From Klebsiella oxytoca (lineage in GTDB: Bacteria; Pseudomonadota; Gammaproteobacteria; Enterobacterales; Enterobacteriaceae), in assembly GCF_009707385.1 (NCBI RefSeq), contig NZ_CP046115.1:4898001-4962000 (forward strand): DNA of 64,000 bases. Reading direction: 5' to 3'. Each line of letters opens with the position of its first letter. Position 1 is the first letter of the stretch. A program made the position numbers and the translations under genes. Below, piece by piece: positions 36,568 through 60,687 of this stretch. The notes beneath the pieces are model-generated. The model was not told the origin of the DNA and made no database searches. It saw only the letters and a program-made list of their open reading frames with translations.

Positions 36568-36578
36568 GTTACTACAGA

Positions 36579-36989
<411 letters not shown>

Positions 36990-37005
36990 TTAACCTGTGA
37001 TCCGG

Positions 37006-37995
37006 TTACTCGTCAGCAATGCTTGCCGGTGGCCAGTTTTCCAGGCGCATGCCCAGAGACAAACCACGTGAAGCCAGCACGTCTTTAATCTCGGTAAGAG
37101 ATTTTTTACCCAGGTTCGGCGTTTTCAGCAACTCAACCTCGGTACGCTGTACCAGATCACCGATATAGTGGATAGCTTCTGCCTTGAGGCAGTTAGCAGA
37201 GCGGACAGTCAATTCGAGATCGTCAACAGGGCGCAGCAAGATCGGATCGAATTCTGGTTTCTCTTCTTTCACTTCCGGCTGACGTACATCACGTAAATCA
37301 ACGAAAGCTTCCAGTTGTTCTGCCAGGATGGTTGCCGCACGACGAATCGCCTCTTCAGGATCGATTGTGCCGTTGGTTTCCATTTCGATGACCAGCTTGT
37401 CCAGGTCGGTACGCTGTTCTACACGCGCTGCTTCAACATTGTAGGCAATACGCTCTACCGGGCTGTAGCATGCGTCGACCAGCAGACGGCCGATTGGGCG
37501 CTCATCTTCTTCCGAATGAATTCGGGCAGAAGCCGGCACATAACCGCGACCGCGCTGAACTTTGATACGCATGCTAATAGCTGCGTTCTCATCGGTCAGG
37601 TGGCAGATCACATGTTGCGGCTTGACGATTTCGACATCACCGTCATGGGTAATGTCGGCTGCGGTCACAGGGCCAATGCCAGATTTGTTCAAAGTAAGGA
37701 TGACTTCATCTTTACCCTGAACTCTCACCGCCAGCCCTTTCAGGTTGAGCAGGATTTCAAGGATATCTTCCTGAACGCCTTCTTTGGTGCTGTACTCATG
37801 AAGTACACCATCAATCTCAACCTCGGTCACCGCGCAACCCGGCATCGATGAGAGCAGAATACGGCGCAGTGCGTTACCCAGAGTATGGCCAAAGCCACGC
37901 TCTAAAGGTTCAAGGGTCACCTTGGCGTGCGTCGAACTCACTTGCTCGATATCGACCAGGCGCGGTTTTAGAAACTCTGTCACAGAACCCTGCAT
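37006..37995 (-). CDS. rpoA: RNA polymerase alpha subunit
   Basis: RpoA dimerises to nucleate RNA polymerase assembly and contacts activators and UP elements. The 329-residue length is standard. The N-terminal assembly domain (about 1-235) contains [17 protein letters not shown]; a flexible linker precedes the C-terminal domain (about 250-329) with [10 protein letters not shown], which includes the DNA-contacting arginine corresponding to R265. It lies between rpsD and rplQ in the alpha operon. Confidence 0.99.
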
Positions 37996-38020
37996 TGTGT
38001 CCTCTCTTTGGTACTAAGCT

Positions 38021-38659
<639 letters not shown>

Positions 38660-38674
38660 CTAGAAACGAACGCG

Positions 38675-39067
<393 letters not shown>

Positions 39068-39080
39068 TCAATCACCCCGA

Positions 39081-39437
39081 TTATTTCTTGATCGGTTTAC
39101 GCGGACCCTTACGGGTACGTGCGTTGGTCTTAGTACGCTGACCGCGAACCGGAAGACCACGACGATGGCGTAAACCACGATAGCAACCAAGGTCCATCAG
39201 ACGCTTGATGCTCAGGGTGATTTCACGGCGCAGATCACCTTCAACGACAAATTTACCAACCGCTTCACGCAGGGAATCAATTTGTTCTTCAGACAGCTCA
39301 CTGATCTTAACATTTTCAGCGATACCCGTGTCAGCACAGATGGCTTTAGAGCGGGTCTTGCCGATACCGAAAATAGCAGTTAATGCGATTACGGTATGTT
39401 TGTGATCAGGAATGTTAATGCCTGCTATACGGGCCAC
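39081..39437 (-). CDS. rpsM: 30S ribosomal protein S13
   Basis: S13 in the head of the small subunit contacts P-site tRNA and forms intersubunit bridges. The 118-residue protein begins with GTG and ends in the basic tail [11 protein letters not shown] that touches t[24 protein letters not shown] is intact. It is the first alpha-operon gene, and its start is embedded in the S4-binding leader structure, so it is the direct point of S4 repression. Confidence 0.99.
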   Translation of the reverse strand: MARIAGINIPDHKHTVIALTAIFGIGKTRSKAICADTGIAENVKISELSEEQIDSLREAVGKFVVEGDLRREITLSIKRLMDLGCYRGLRHRRGLPVRGQRTKTNARTRKGPRKPIKK

Positions 39438-39512
39438 TATGCACTCCTACTATTTAATATGTACGCACCATGCTGAAAAGCCCGTTTTCAGGATACTCAA
39501 ATGGAAACGTAC
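39425..39512 (-). promoter_or_regulatory. Alpha operon leader pseudoknot (S4 target)
   Basis: Read on the minus strand the segment from GTACGTTTCC through CCTGAAAACGGGCTTTTCAG to the rpsM GTG matches the known E. coli alpha leader, including the CTGAAAA...TTTTCAG stem and the AGGAG site. S4 binding traps the ribosome here and represses the operon. Confidence 0.85.
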
Positions 39513-39583
39513 AGACATACAAAAGATTGGCTGGCTAATCTAGCCAGCTCAACCCAACTTTGCAAGAAAAATATGCGAATAAA

Positions 39584-41063
<1,480 letters not shown>

Positions 41064-41070
41064 CTGCTAC

Positions 41071-42204
<1,134 letters not shown>

Positions 42205-42209
42205 CTACC

Positions 42210-43517
<1,308 letters not shown>

Positions 43518-43544
43518 TTACTCCCGTGATTCAATTGGTGACAA

Positions 43545-43859
<315 letters not shown>

Positions 43860-43864
43860 CTACC

Positions 43865-45127
<1,263 letters not shown>

Positions 45128-45194
45128 CTAATGTCAACTACTACTGAGACCCAAAAATAGGGTCGTTAAAAAAGCCCCATATCGAGGGCGCGGC

Positions 45195-45223
45195 ATTATA
45201 ACACCGCTTCTGCAATATGGGTA
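45195..45223 (-). promoter_or_regulatory. spc operon promoter
   Basis: On the minus strand a perfect TATAAT (complement of 45195-45200) is followed by the GC-rich GCCGCGCCC discriminator. The -35 (TACCCA at 17 bases) is poor. Position and sequence match the E. coli spc promoter, about 80 bases before rplN. Confidence 0.75.
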
Positions 45224-45256
45224 GAAAAAATAAACGGCTCATCGCTGAGCCGTTTA
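45224..45256 (-). terminator. S10 operon terminator
   Basis: AAACGGCTCA and TGAGCCGTTT form a 10-bp stem with a four-base loop, followed on the minus strand by ATTTTTTC. It lies between rpsQ and the spc promoter; read-through may still link the operons. Confidence 0.85.
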
Positions 45257-45280
45257 TCCGTATCGAGAACGCGTACTGTA

Positions 45281-47206
<1,926 letters not shown>

Positions 47207-47211
47207 CTACC

Positions 47212-47493
<282 letters not shown>

Positions 47494-47506
47494 TTATCCT
47501 CTAAAA

Positions 47507-49902
<2,396 letters not shown>

Positions 49903-49922
49903 TCAATCGCTCGATGACCTGA

Positions 49923-50255
<333 letters not shown>

Positions 50256-50270
50256 TTATAGACGAAATGG

Positions 50271-50313
50271 TTACTCCTCATACCCATTACGATTGATGGG
50301 AGAGTGTAACCGT
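50271..50313 (-). promoter_or_regulatory. S10 leader attenuator hairpin (L4-responsive)
   Basis: On the minus strand GGTTACACTCTCCCATC and GATTGATGGG-facing arms form a hairpin closed by GGTTAC/GTAACC, followed by ATTTCGTC and a U-rich tail. It matches the E. coli S10 leader structure where NusA and free L4 stop transcription. It lies about 35 bases before the rpsJ ribosome site. Confidence 0.8.
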
Positions 50314-50406
50314 TCTTACATAGTTCCCCAATCGGGAACATTGTTGATAGCAAAGTACGCTACCGGGTTCATATCGAACCGGCCGTCAATTTTGACAAGC
50401 CCGCGC

Positions 50407-50434
50407 ATTATACGCAAATACAGATACAACGCAA
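50407..50434 (-). promoter_or_regulatory. S10 operon promoter
   Basis: On the minus strand TTGCGT (50429-50434), 16 bases, then TATAAT (50407-50412), followed by GCGCGGGC as discriminator. Transcription should begin near 50400, giving a leader of about 165 bases like that of E. coli. The DNA from 50435 to the next gene shows no supported feature. Confidence 0.82.
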
Positions 50435-50611
50435 TAGCTGCGTAGAAAATCAGCACTGGTTTATGAGAACAGGCTTCAGAACCTCTCGCAATGCGCTAAG
50501 CCGCCGGCGAATACTCTGGACACTGGAATCCATTCTTTGTTATTGCCTTTTGCCCGTTATGAAGTTCCCCGCCACACTCAGCACCAACACCCACATTCAG
50601 GACACCTGTCG

Positions 50612-51088
50612 ATGGCAGTAGCAGCGTTTACATTCTTTATTATCCATGGCGGGTTATTACTAATGCTTTGTTGGCACGATCTGCGTCATGGCTTACTTCC
50701 CGATAAATATACCTGTCCTCTGCTGTGGAGCGGTCTGCTTTATTATCTGTGTATGTCACCGGCCCATCTGGCGCATGCGGTATGGGGAGCAATAACTGGC
50801 TATCTGGCCTTTGCGCTGCTCTATTGGTTCTACAGAGGGATTCGTGGGTATGAGGGTATCGGCTACGGCGATGTTAAATTTCTTGCCGCTCTTGGGGCCT
50901 GGTATGGCTGGAGTGTTTTACCGCAGCTGGTTCTTATCGCAACGATTCTGGCATGCGTAACCGTAATTCTGCTGGCGCTCTGGAGACGAAAAAAGGAGGT
51001 GTTGTATAACCCGCTGCCTTTTGGCCCTTTCCTGGCCGCAGCGGGCTTAACATGTGCATGGCAGACTTTTTTTAGTCAGCCACTTTAA
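50612..51088 (+). CDS. hopD: Short-form type IV prepilin peptidase (HopD-like)
   Basis: This is an A24-family membrane aspartyl peptidase that in full-length relatives cleaves prepilins and pseudopilins. The 158-residue product has about five membrane helices and both catalytic aspartates, in DLRHGLLPD and in GYGDVK. It lacks the N-terminal domain with the CxxC zinc pairs and methyltransferase region. The ATG at 50612 has AGGA 9 bases upstream; the frame is open further up (TTG at 50537). No secretion or pilus genes are adjacent. It converges on bfr with a 17-base overlap. Confidence 0.8.
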   Translation: MAVAAFTFFIIHGGLLLMLCWHDLRHGLLPDKYTCPLLWSGLLYYLCMSPAHLAHAVWGAITGYLAFALLYWFYRGIRGYEGIGYGDVKFLAALGAWYGWSVLPQLVLIATILACVTVILLALWRRKKEVLYNPLPFGPFLAAAGLTCAWQTFFSQPL

Positions 51089-51548
51089 TCTGCGACTGGA
51101 GATAATTCTGCAGACCAATCTTGCCTATTAAGTCCAGCTCAGTTTCCAGCCAGTCAATATGGCCTTCTTCATCTGCAAGAATGGTAATTAGCATATCACG
51201 ACTGACATAGTCATGAACGCTATCGGCATAGGCAATAGCTTCTCGTAGATCCTTTGCACCTTCCAGTTCCAGCCTCAAGTCAGACTGCAACATCTCCTCG
51301 ACATCCTCGCCAATACGAAGTTTGCCAAGATCCTGCAGGTTTGGGATACCCTCAAGAAACAAAATACGCTCGATATACTTATCGGCATGTTTCATTTCAT
51401 CGATAGATTCATGGTATTCAACATCGTTGAGGCGCATCAGGCCCCAGTTTTTGAACATTCTCGCATGGAGAAAGTATTGATTAATTGCGACAAGCTCATT
51501 TCCCAATAATTTATTGAGATAACTTATGATTTTGACATCACCTTTCAT
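51072..51548 (-). CDS. bfr: Bacterioferritin
   Basis: Bfr forms a 24-subunit haem-containing iron store. The 158-residue subunit is a four-helix bundle with ferroxidase-centre residues visible (Glu18 in NELVAINQ, Glu51 and His54 in [11 protein letters not shown], Glu94 and the late [11 protein letters not shown]). Met52-type haem ligation is expected at [11 protein letters not shown]. bfd lies 74 bases upstream and supplies the release partner. Confidence 0.97.
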   Translation of the reverse strand: MKGDVKIISYLNKLLGNELVAINQYFLHARMFKNWGLMRLNDVEYHESIDEMKHADKYIERILFLEGIPNLQDLGKLRIGEDVEEMLQSDLRLELEGAKDLREAIAYADSVHDYVSRDMLITILADEEGHIDWLETELDLIGKIGLQNYLQSQIKVAD

Positions 51549-51622
51549 TATATAGTCCCTCCGCTTCCACTCATTGAAGCGTAGTTCGGGCTATAGGGAT
51601 GTCAAAGCAAAGCTGAAGCTCT

Positions 51623-51817
51623 TCAGGCGATCTCTTGATATTCCGGCATACGGGTTAATTCATCTTCCATAATTTCACGCGCTGCACGAACACACTTACC
51701 ACATTGATTTCCAACGGGAATAAATTTTCGCAGTTGCTGGAAAGACTGAGGATTAAATTGGCGTACTGCCTGGCGAATTTTTTTATCGTTCACCCCATTA
51801 CACAGACAAACGTACAT
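51623..51817 (-). CDS. bfd: Bacterioferritin-associated ferredoxin
   Basis: Bfd is a [2Fe-2S] protein that docks on bacterioferritin and delivers electrons to release stored iron during starvation. The 64-residue protein has the cluster ligands Cys4 and Cys6 (VCLCNG) and Cys39 and Cys42 (NQCGKC). A Fur-box-like sequence lies 34 bases upstream of the start, fitting induction when iron is scarce. It precedes bfr. Confidence 0.96.
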   Translation of the reverse strand: MYVCLCNGVNDKKIRQAVRQFNPQSFQQLRKFIPVGNQCGKCVRAAREIMEDELTRMPEYQEIA

Positions 51818-51850
51818 AGATACTCCCGTTTAAATTACATCCAAAGTGTA

Positions 51851-51869
51851 AATGAGAATAGTTATGATT
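51851..51869 (-). promoter_or_regulatory. Fur-box-like site upstream of bfd
   Basis: On the minus strand AATCATAACTATTCTCATT agrees with the 19-base Fur consensus (AATGATAAT-N-ATTATCATT) at all but about three positions by my count. It is placed 34 bases before the bfd ATG, within the expected promoter. Confidence 0.6.
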
Positions 51870-51945
51870 ACAATAGCCTGTTTATTAAATATACATCCCG
51901 TTTATTCATGCCAGTATTGGCTTGTTCATACAAATAGCAGGCAGC

Positions 51946-51971
51946 AAAAAGGGCGCCTGAGCGCCCTTTTT
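51946..51971 (-). terminator. str operon terminator after tufA
   Basis: AAAAAGGGCGC and GCGCCCTTTTT make an 11-bp stem with a CTGA loop. It is symmetrical, with T's on both strands; the minus-strand reading ends the tufA transcript. Confidence 0.9.
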
Positions 51972-51987
51972 AATTCAGAACTAATTA

Positions 51988-53229
<1,242 letters not shown>

Positions 53230-53242
53230 TTAACCCTGCGGC

Positions 53243-55369
<2,127 letters not shown>

Positions 55370-55453
55370 TTATTTCTTTAGGCGTTCAGTTAAGTTATCC
55401 AAAACGGGCGACTTACCTGAAGCGCCCGCCTGGTGACTATGACTCCGAAGGGA

Positions 55454-55939
<486 letters not shown>

Positions 55940-56019
55940 TTAATTCAGGATTGTCCAAAACTCTAAGAGTTTAGTTTGACATTAATATAAAACGTTTGGC
56001 CTTACTTAACGGAGAACCA

Positions 56020-56460
<441 letters not shown>

Positions 56461-56467
56461 ACGCAGA

Positions 56468-56496
56468 ATTTTAGGGCGGTGCCGAAAAGGTGTCAA
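56468..56496 (-). promoter_or_regulatory. str operon promoter
   Basis: On the minus strand a perfect -35 TTGACA (56491-56496), a 17-base spacer and -10 TAAAAT (56468-56473). It lies about 75 bases before rpsL and 23 after the tusB stop, and drives rpsL-rpsG-fusA-tufA. Confidence 0.9.
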
Positions 56497-56518
56497 GAAA
56501 TATACAACGATCCCGCCA

Positions 56519-56806
56519 TTACCAGGCTAACTGACCTGCATGTTTGACAGACAGTCTGACGAAATCAGTATAGCTAACCCTGATAACACTGTCCGCAATT
56601 TGACCAGCCAGCCCGCGGGCTTCGATATCTTCCTGCAGAGCGTAGATGGATATGGAGGCAGATTGCAGGATTTCAAGGAAACGACCTGACGCAATGGCTG
56701 CGATGACGCCGTCCGACAGCAGCAGAAGCTCGTCACCTTCTTTTATCAAACGCAGCATTGCCGCAATATCGGCGTGCCAGGGGGATACGCTTAGTGTGTG
56801 GAGCAT
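56519..56806 (-). CDS. tusB: tRNA 2-thiouridine synthesis subunit TusB
   Basis: TusB is part of the TusBCD complex that relays sulfur from TusA to TusE for 2-thiolation of U34 in tRNAs for Lys, Glu and Gln. The 95-residue protein ([18 protein letters not shown]) is a DsrH-like fold without a conserved relay cysteine. It lies 7 bases after tusC, at the end of the yheO-tusDCB run. Confidence 0.95.
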   Translation of the reverse strand: MLHTLSVSPWHADIAAMLRLIKEGDELLLLSDGVIAAIASGRFLEILQSASISIYALQEDIEARGLAGQIADSVIRVSYTDFVRLSVKHAGQLAW

Positions 56807-56813
56807 TCAGGCC

Positions 56814-57173
56814 TCAAAAACGCAGTATCACGTTAAAATCATCAAGCCGGGCGCGCAGAGCCTCCGGCTCCAGACATTCAACATCAACGATCCACGGCGT
56901 GGCACCATTCAGACCGCGCTCGCGTGCTGATGCCGCGCAAATCCAGCGCTGTTCGATATCGTATAGCGATAAGAGTTTGAAGGTAGAGATATAGTCGCGC
57001 GCCAGCACCGCAGCTGGCTGCTGCTCCGGGAGAAGCTGAAACACGCCATCACCGATGAAGAAAACGCCGATCTCTTCCGTCAGCGCTGAAGTCGCCAGCA
57101 GGGCATCCAGCCCCTCCCTGCCCGAGGCTGAACCATGAGGCGCGGATGAAAATACAAAGGCCACACGTTTCAT
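56814..57173 (-). CDS. tusC: tRNA 2-thiouridine synthesis subunit TusC
   Basis: TusC is the DsrF-like subunit of TusBCD, structural in the sulfur relay. The 119-residue protein starts [21 protein letters not shown], a beta-alpha segment typical of DsrE/F folds. Its ATG overlaps the tusD stop by one base, so expression of the subunits is coupled. Confidence 0.96.
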   Translation of the reverse strand: MKRVAFVFSSAPHGSASGREGLDALLATSALTEEIGVFFIGDGVFQLLPEQQPAAVLARDYISTFKLLSLYDIEQRWICAASARERGLNGATPWIVDVECLEPEALRARLDDFNVILRF

Positions 57174-57559
57174 CAGAACTGCACCATTCGATCGCTGGTT
57201 AACGCGGCTTCCGCCAGCGCGCCTAATCCGCTCAGCGTAAAGCCTGGCTGTAAATTATGGGCAGGTAAACCCAGCTGACGGGCCTCCTGTTCATCGGTAA
57301 TTCCACGGCGTAAAGCTGCAGCTACACAGATATGTAAGGAAACAGAGTGTTCCTCATGTAGCGCCTGCCAGGCCCTGACCAGATCAAATTCATCGCTGGC
57401 GGGGGCCGTTAGCTGATTCGCGTTATATACGCCCTCACGATAGAAAAAGACGCTGAGCAACTCATGGCCTTCCTGCAATACGGCTCGGGCAAACTGTAAT
57501 GCGCTGCTGGCCTGCTGCGTACCGTAAGCCGGCCCCGTCACCGTAATGGCGAAGCGCAT
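57173..57559 (-). CDS. tusD: Sulfurtransferase subunit TusD
   Basis: TusD accepts sulfur from TusA on its catalytic cysteine and hands it to TusE. The 128-residue DsrE-like protein has the catalytic Cys78 in [13 protein letters not shown]. It overlaps yheO and tusC by one base on either side, forming a tightly coupled cassette. The window's tRNA-Glu has a TTC anticodon and is a substrate type for this pathway. Confidence 0.97.
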   Translation of the reverse strand: MRFAITVTGPAYGTQQASSALQFARAVLQEGHELLSVFFYREGVYNANQLTAPASDEFDLVRAWQALHEEHSVSLHICVAAALRRGITDEQEARQLGLPAHNLQPGFTLSGLGALAEAALTSDRMVQF

Positions 57560-58281
57560 TATTTATCAAGCCCCTGGAAATCTCCGCTTTTGAACTGGCG
57601 AATATAGAGATATACCGTGTGCTTGGAGATGTTCAGCCGGTCAGCAACCTGATTAATGGCATCCTTGATATCAAAGATCCCTTTCTCATAGAGGTTCAGC
57701 ACAATCTGGCGATTTTTGGCGTTATTAGAAACGTTCCGATCGGCGTTCACCTCTTCAATAGTAAACTCAAGCGTCTGCGCAACCAGATCGTCAACGGATG
57801 AAGCAAAGTTGACCTGAGAGTTCACTTCCGTCGTCTCCGGCGGAATAAAGGTGCTCATAATTTGAGAGAACGGCACATCAAGATTCATGTTAATGCACAG
57901 CAGGCCGATAACCCGATGGTCACGGTTACGGATAGCGATCGTGACCGATTTCATCAGTACACCGCTTTTGGCTCGCGTAAAATAGCATTTGGAAACGCTG
58001 CTATCGGCCCCAGTCATATCGTGCAACATGCGCAACGCAAGGTCGGTAATTGGCGAGCCGATTTGACGGCCGGTGTGTTCACCGTTGGCGATACGAATAG
58101 CGGAACATTTTAAGTCCTGCAATGAGTGCAGTACGATTTCACAATGGGAACCGATGAGCATCGCTAACCCGTCCACTACCGCTTCATAGGATTTGAGGAT
58201 ATCGAAGTCGGTCTGGTCAAAAGGACGTTGATCCAGCAAATCAAGCTCGCTGGTCTCGTTGGTTAAAAGCGACCTGGACAT
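57559..58281 (-). CDS. yheO: YheO family putative transcriptional regulator
   Basis: The 240-residue protein (start [18 protein letters not shown] at 58281) is nearly the same as E. coli YheO. It has an N-terminal YheO/PAS-like sensor domain (about 25-135) and a C-terminal helix-turn-helix ([26 protein letters not shown], about 205-230), which suggests DNA binding. Ligand and targets are not established. It leads the tusDCB genes with one-base overlap; a four-codon upstream extension is possible. Confidence 0.93.
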   Translation of the reverse strand: MSRSLLTNETSELDLLDQRPFDQTDFDILKSYEAVVDGLAMLIGSHCEIVLHSLQDLKCSAIRIANGEHTGRQIGSPITDLALRMLHDMTGADSSVSKCYFTRAKSGVLMKSVTIAIRNRDHRVIGLLCINMNLDVPFSQIMSTFIPPETTEVNSQVNFASSVDDLVAQTLEFTIEEVNADRNVSNNAKNRQIVLNLYEKGIFDIKDAINQVADRLNISKHTVYLYIRQFKSGDFQGLDK

Positions 58282-58406
58282 GAAAAAAAGCACTCCTTTT
58301 CAGGAGCCTGTCGTTATCGTCAGGGCAGGCTCATCATCATTATTAATCTATCTAAAGTAATACAGCGCCTGAGGTTCTTTCCAGTTTTAATTATATTTGC
58401 CCGCAA

Positions 58407-58438
58407 TAAAAAAACCGCCGCCCCTGGAGGCGGCGGCA
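58407..58438 (-). terminator. Intrinsic terminator after fkpA
   Basis: CCGCCGCC (58415-58422) and GGCGGCGG (58429-58436) form an 8-bp GC stem with a six-base loop, followed on the minus strand by TTTTTTTATTG. Confidence 0.9.
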
Positions 58439-58447
58439 TAAACCGGA

Positions 58448-59293
58448 TTACTTCTTAGCGTCAGCGGCAGGCGCTTCAGCGGCTGCTTCAGGCTTGGCAT
58501 CCTCTTTCGGAGCCGGTTTAATATCCAGCAGCTCTACGTCAAATACCAGCGTAGAGTTTGCCGGAATACCCGGAACGCCGGTTTTTCCGTAAGCCAGATC
58601 TGGTGGAATGACCAGCTGAATTTTACCGCCTTTCTTGATGTTCTTCAGACCTTCGGTCCAGCCAGGGATTACGCCGTCCAGACGGAAAGAGAGCGGCTCG
58701 CCGCGGGTGAAGGAGTTATCAAACTCTTTGCCATCGATCAGCGTACCTTTGTAGTTCACAACCACAGTATCGCTATCTTTTGGCGCTTCACCGGTACCTG
58801 CTTTCTCAACTTTGTACAGCAGGCCAGATTTAGACGTTTTCACGCCTTTCTCTTTAGCAAAGGCATCGCGGTAGGCTTTGCCTTTTATCTCATTCTCAGC
58901 GGCATCTTTTTCCATTTTCTGCTGAGCGGCAGTTTTTACGCGTGTTTCAAACGCTTGCAGAGTCTGTTCAATCTCCTGATCGGACAGTTTGCTCTTATCA
59001 GCGAAAGCATCCTGAACACCGGCAATCAGCTGAGCTTTATCTAATTTGATGCCCAGTTTTTCTTGTTCTTTCAGGGAGTTTTCCATGTAACGTCCCAGCG
59101 ATGCACCCAGCGCATAAGCAGATTTCTGATCGTCATCTTTGAATGCCGATTTGCTATCCGTTGCAGGTGCCGCAGTCGCTGCAGGTTCTGCTGATGCTCC
59201 TTTCGCAACAGTTTCCGCAGCCAATGACAGCGGTGCGTTCAGGGCGATGGCCATTGTGGTCGCCAGCAGCGTTACTTTAAACAGTGATTTCAT
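58448..59293 (-). CDS. fkpA: Periplasmic peptidyl-prolyl isomerase and chaperone FkpA
   Basis: FkpA is a periplasmic FKBP-type prolyl isomerase and chaperone. The 281-residue precursor has a signal peptide (MKSLFKVTLLATTMAIALNA..., cleaved after about residue 25), a helical dimerisation domain (about 45-150) and an FKBP domain (about 155-260: VVVNYKGTLIDGKEFDNSF, VIPGWTEGLKNIKKGGK). The Ala/Lys/Glu-rich tail makes it slightly longer than E. coli FkpA (270). It ends at a terminator. Confidence 0.97.
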   Translation of the reverse strand: MKSLFKVTLLATTMAIALNAPLSLAAETVAKGASAEPAATAAPATDSKSAFKDDDQKSAYALGASLGRYMENSLKEQEKLGIKLDKAQLIAGVQDAFADKSKLSDQEIEQTLQAFETRVKTAAQQKMEKDAAENEIKGKAYRDAFAKEKGVKTSKSGLLYKVEKAGTGEAPKDSDTVVVNYKGTLIDGKEFDNSFTRGEPLSFRLDGVIPGWTEGLKNIKKGGKIQLVIPPDLAYGKTGVPGIPANSTLVFDVELLDIKPAPKEDAKPEAAAEAPAADAKK

Positions 59294-59408
59294 CCATTTC
59301 TCCAGGGCCGGGGCATCTCACCCCAAGGTTATCGTAAAAAACAAAAAACGTACTATAAAACGTTGCAGAACAAATCAACATACAGACGTACCTGAATATC
59401 GCCTCATT

Positions 59409-59437
59409 TAAGACTATTTTTGTGTAAATTAGTTTCC
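59409..59437 (-). promoter_or_regulatory. Possible sigma-E-type promoter for fkpA
   Basis: On the minus strand GGAAACT (59431-59437) is followed after 17 bases by TCTTA (59409-59413), similar to the sigma-E pattern GGAAC-TCTGA. E. coli fkpA is sigma-E regulated, which supports it, but the -10 match is loose. Confidence 0.4.
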
Positions 59438-59515
59438 CGTCAGACGTAACGATGCTGCGCGGATGCTGAAACTTCAGTAGAATCCGCCCGCTGGATAAGA
59501 CAGAAGAGGTTACTC

Positions 59516-59734
59516 ATGCACGATAGCACTTTAGAGACTCGCCTTGCGGAGCTGGAGAGCAGACTGGCGTTTCAGGAAATCACTATTGAAGACCTCAACA
59601 AGACCGTCACCGCCCACGAGATAGAAATGGCCAGAATGCGCGAACATATGCGCCTGATGGTGGAGAAACTAAAAGCCACTCAACCATCCCACCTGGCTTC
59701 ACAGGCAGAAGAAACGCCGCCACCACATTATTAA
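59516..59734 (+). CDS. slyX: SlyX coiled-coil protein
   Basis: SlyX is a small protein of unknown function, encoded beside slyD in many gamma-proteobacteria. The 72-residue chain is almost wholly coiled coil (heptads through [26 protein letters not shown]) and ends PPPHY, a typical family C-terminus. GAGG precedes the ATG by 7 bases. It is divergent from fkpA and converges on slyD across a shared terminator. Confidence 0.94.
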   Translation: MHDSTLETRLAELESRLAFQEITIEDLNKTVTAHEIEMARMREHMRLMVEKLKATQPSHLASQAEETPPPHY

Positions 59735-59739
59735 GACGT

Positions 59740-59765
59740 AAAAAAAGCGGGTCTCCCCGCTTTTT
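59740..59765. terminator. Bidirectional terminator between slyX and slyD
   Basis: AAAAAGCGGG and CCCGCTTTTT form a 10-bp stem with a TCTC loop; A and T runs on both sides let it stop slyX (plus) and slyD (minus) transcripts. Confidence 0.88.
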
Positions 59766-59792
59766 CTCTTCCGCAACGCTAGCGTAACGAAA

Positions 59793-60380
59793 TTAGTGGC
59801 AACCGCAGCCGCCGTTACCGCCGCAACCGCCTTTACCATGTTCATGATCATGGCCGTGACCGTGGCCACCGCAGCAACCATCATGATCGTGGTCGTGCCC
59901 ATGATCGTGGCCGTGAGCTCCGTGTACATGACCGTGCTCCAGCTCTTCCGCCGTTGCTTCACGCAGGGCGACAACTTCCACGTTGAACTTCAGGTTCTGA
60001 CCAGCCAGCATGTGGTTACCGTCGACAACAACGTGTTCGTCACCTACTTCGGTGATTTCTACCGGTACCGGACCCTGATCGGTTTCCGCCAGGAAGCGCA
60101 TGCCAACCTGCAGCTCATCAACGCCCATAAAAACGTCTTTAGGAACGCGCTGAACCAGGTTTTCGTCATACTGGCCGTACGCGTCGTTCGCGCCGACTTC
60201 TACGTCAAATTTGTCGCCAACTTCGTGACCATCCAGCGCATTTTCCAGGCCGGAAATCAGGGAACCGTGACCATGCAGGTAGTCCAGCGGCGCGCTTACC
60301 GGAGACTCATCAACCAACACACCGTCTTCTGTACGTACCTGATAGGCCAGGCTGACCACCAGGTCTTTTGCTACTTTCAT
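59793..60380 (-). CDS. slyD: Metallochaperone and prolyl isomerase SlyD
   Basis: SlyD is a cytoplasmic FKBP with an insert-in-flap chaperone domain; it assists nickel delivery for hydrogenase and is needed for phiX174 lysis protein E. The 195-residue protein has the FKBP domain (about 1-70 and 130-150), the IF domain between, and a metal-binding tail from about 149 with more than a dozen His and five Cys-containing GG repeats (HGHDHGHDHDHDGCCGG). It is monocistronic, followed by the slyX terminator. Confidence 0.97.
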   Translation of the reverse strand: MKVAKDLVVSLAYQVRTEDGVLVDESPVSAPLDYLHGHGSLISGLENALDGHEVGDKFDVEVGANDAYGQYDENLVQRVPKDVFMGVDELQVGMRFLAETDQGPVPVEITEVGDEHVVVDGNHMLAGQNLKFNVEVVALREATAEELEHGHVHGAHGHDHGHDHDHDGCCGGHGHGHDHEHGKGGCGGNGGCGCH

Positions 60381-60474
60381 GATATCTCCTGAGCATGGGA
60401 AGAATAGTGGCGCAGATTGTAGCGGAATTCTGCAGCCGTGTACTCTCTAGCTTAAAAAAAGCCGATAGATAACG

Positions 60475-60675
60475 CTAGTCCGGATGAAAAATGCCTATCA
60501 CTTGCTCTTCTTTGCGAACATGCTCGCGGACCTGTTTATCCGCCTCCCGCATCTGATGACCACACTTAACGCACTCAACTATATCGACATTATTCTCACG
60601 CCACATCGCCAGCGAATCCTGCGCCTGGCACGCCGGACATTTCGCACCGGCAATAAAACGTTTACGCACAGCCAT
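60475..60675 (-). CDS. yheV: Zinc-ribbon protein YheV
   Basis: This 66-residue protein has two CxxC pairs (CPAC and CVKC) forming a probable zinc ribbon, characteristic of the YheV family (DUF2387). The function is unknown. It lies 12 bases after kefB on the same strand and is likely cotranscribed with kefG-kefB, as in E. coli. Confidence 0.93.
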   Translation of the reverse strand: MAVRKRFIAGAKCPACQAQDSLAMWRENNVDIVECVKCGHQMREADKQVREHVRKEEQVIGIFHPD

Positions 60676-60687
60676 ATTATTTACCTT

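Noticed and set aside
50464..50622. 52-codon frame ending over the hopD start
   Set aside because: No ribosome site or family resemblance; it neither encodes a missing prepilin peptidase domain nor looks like a leader peptide.
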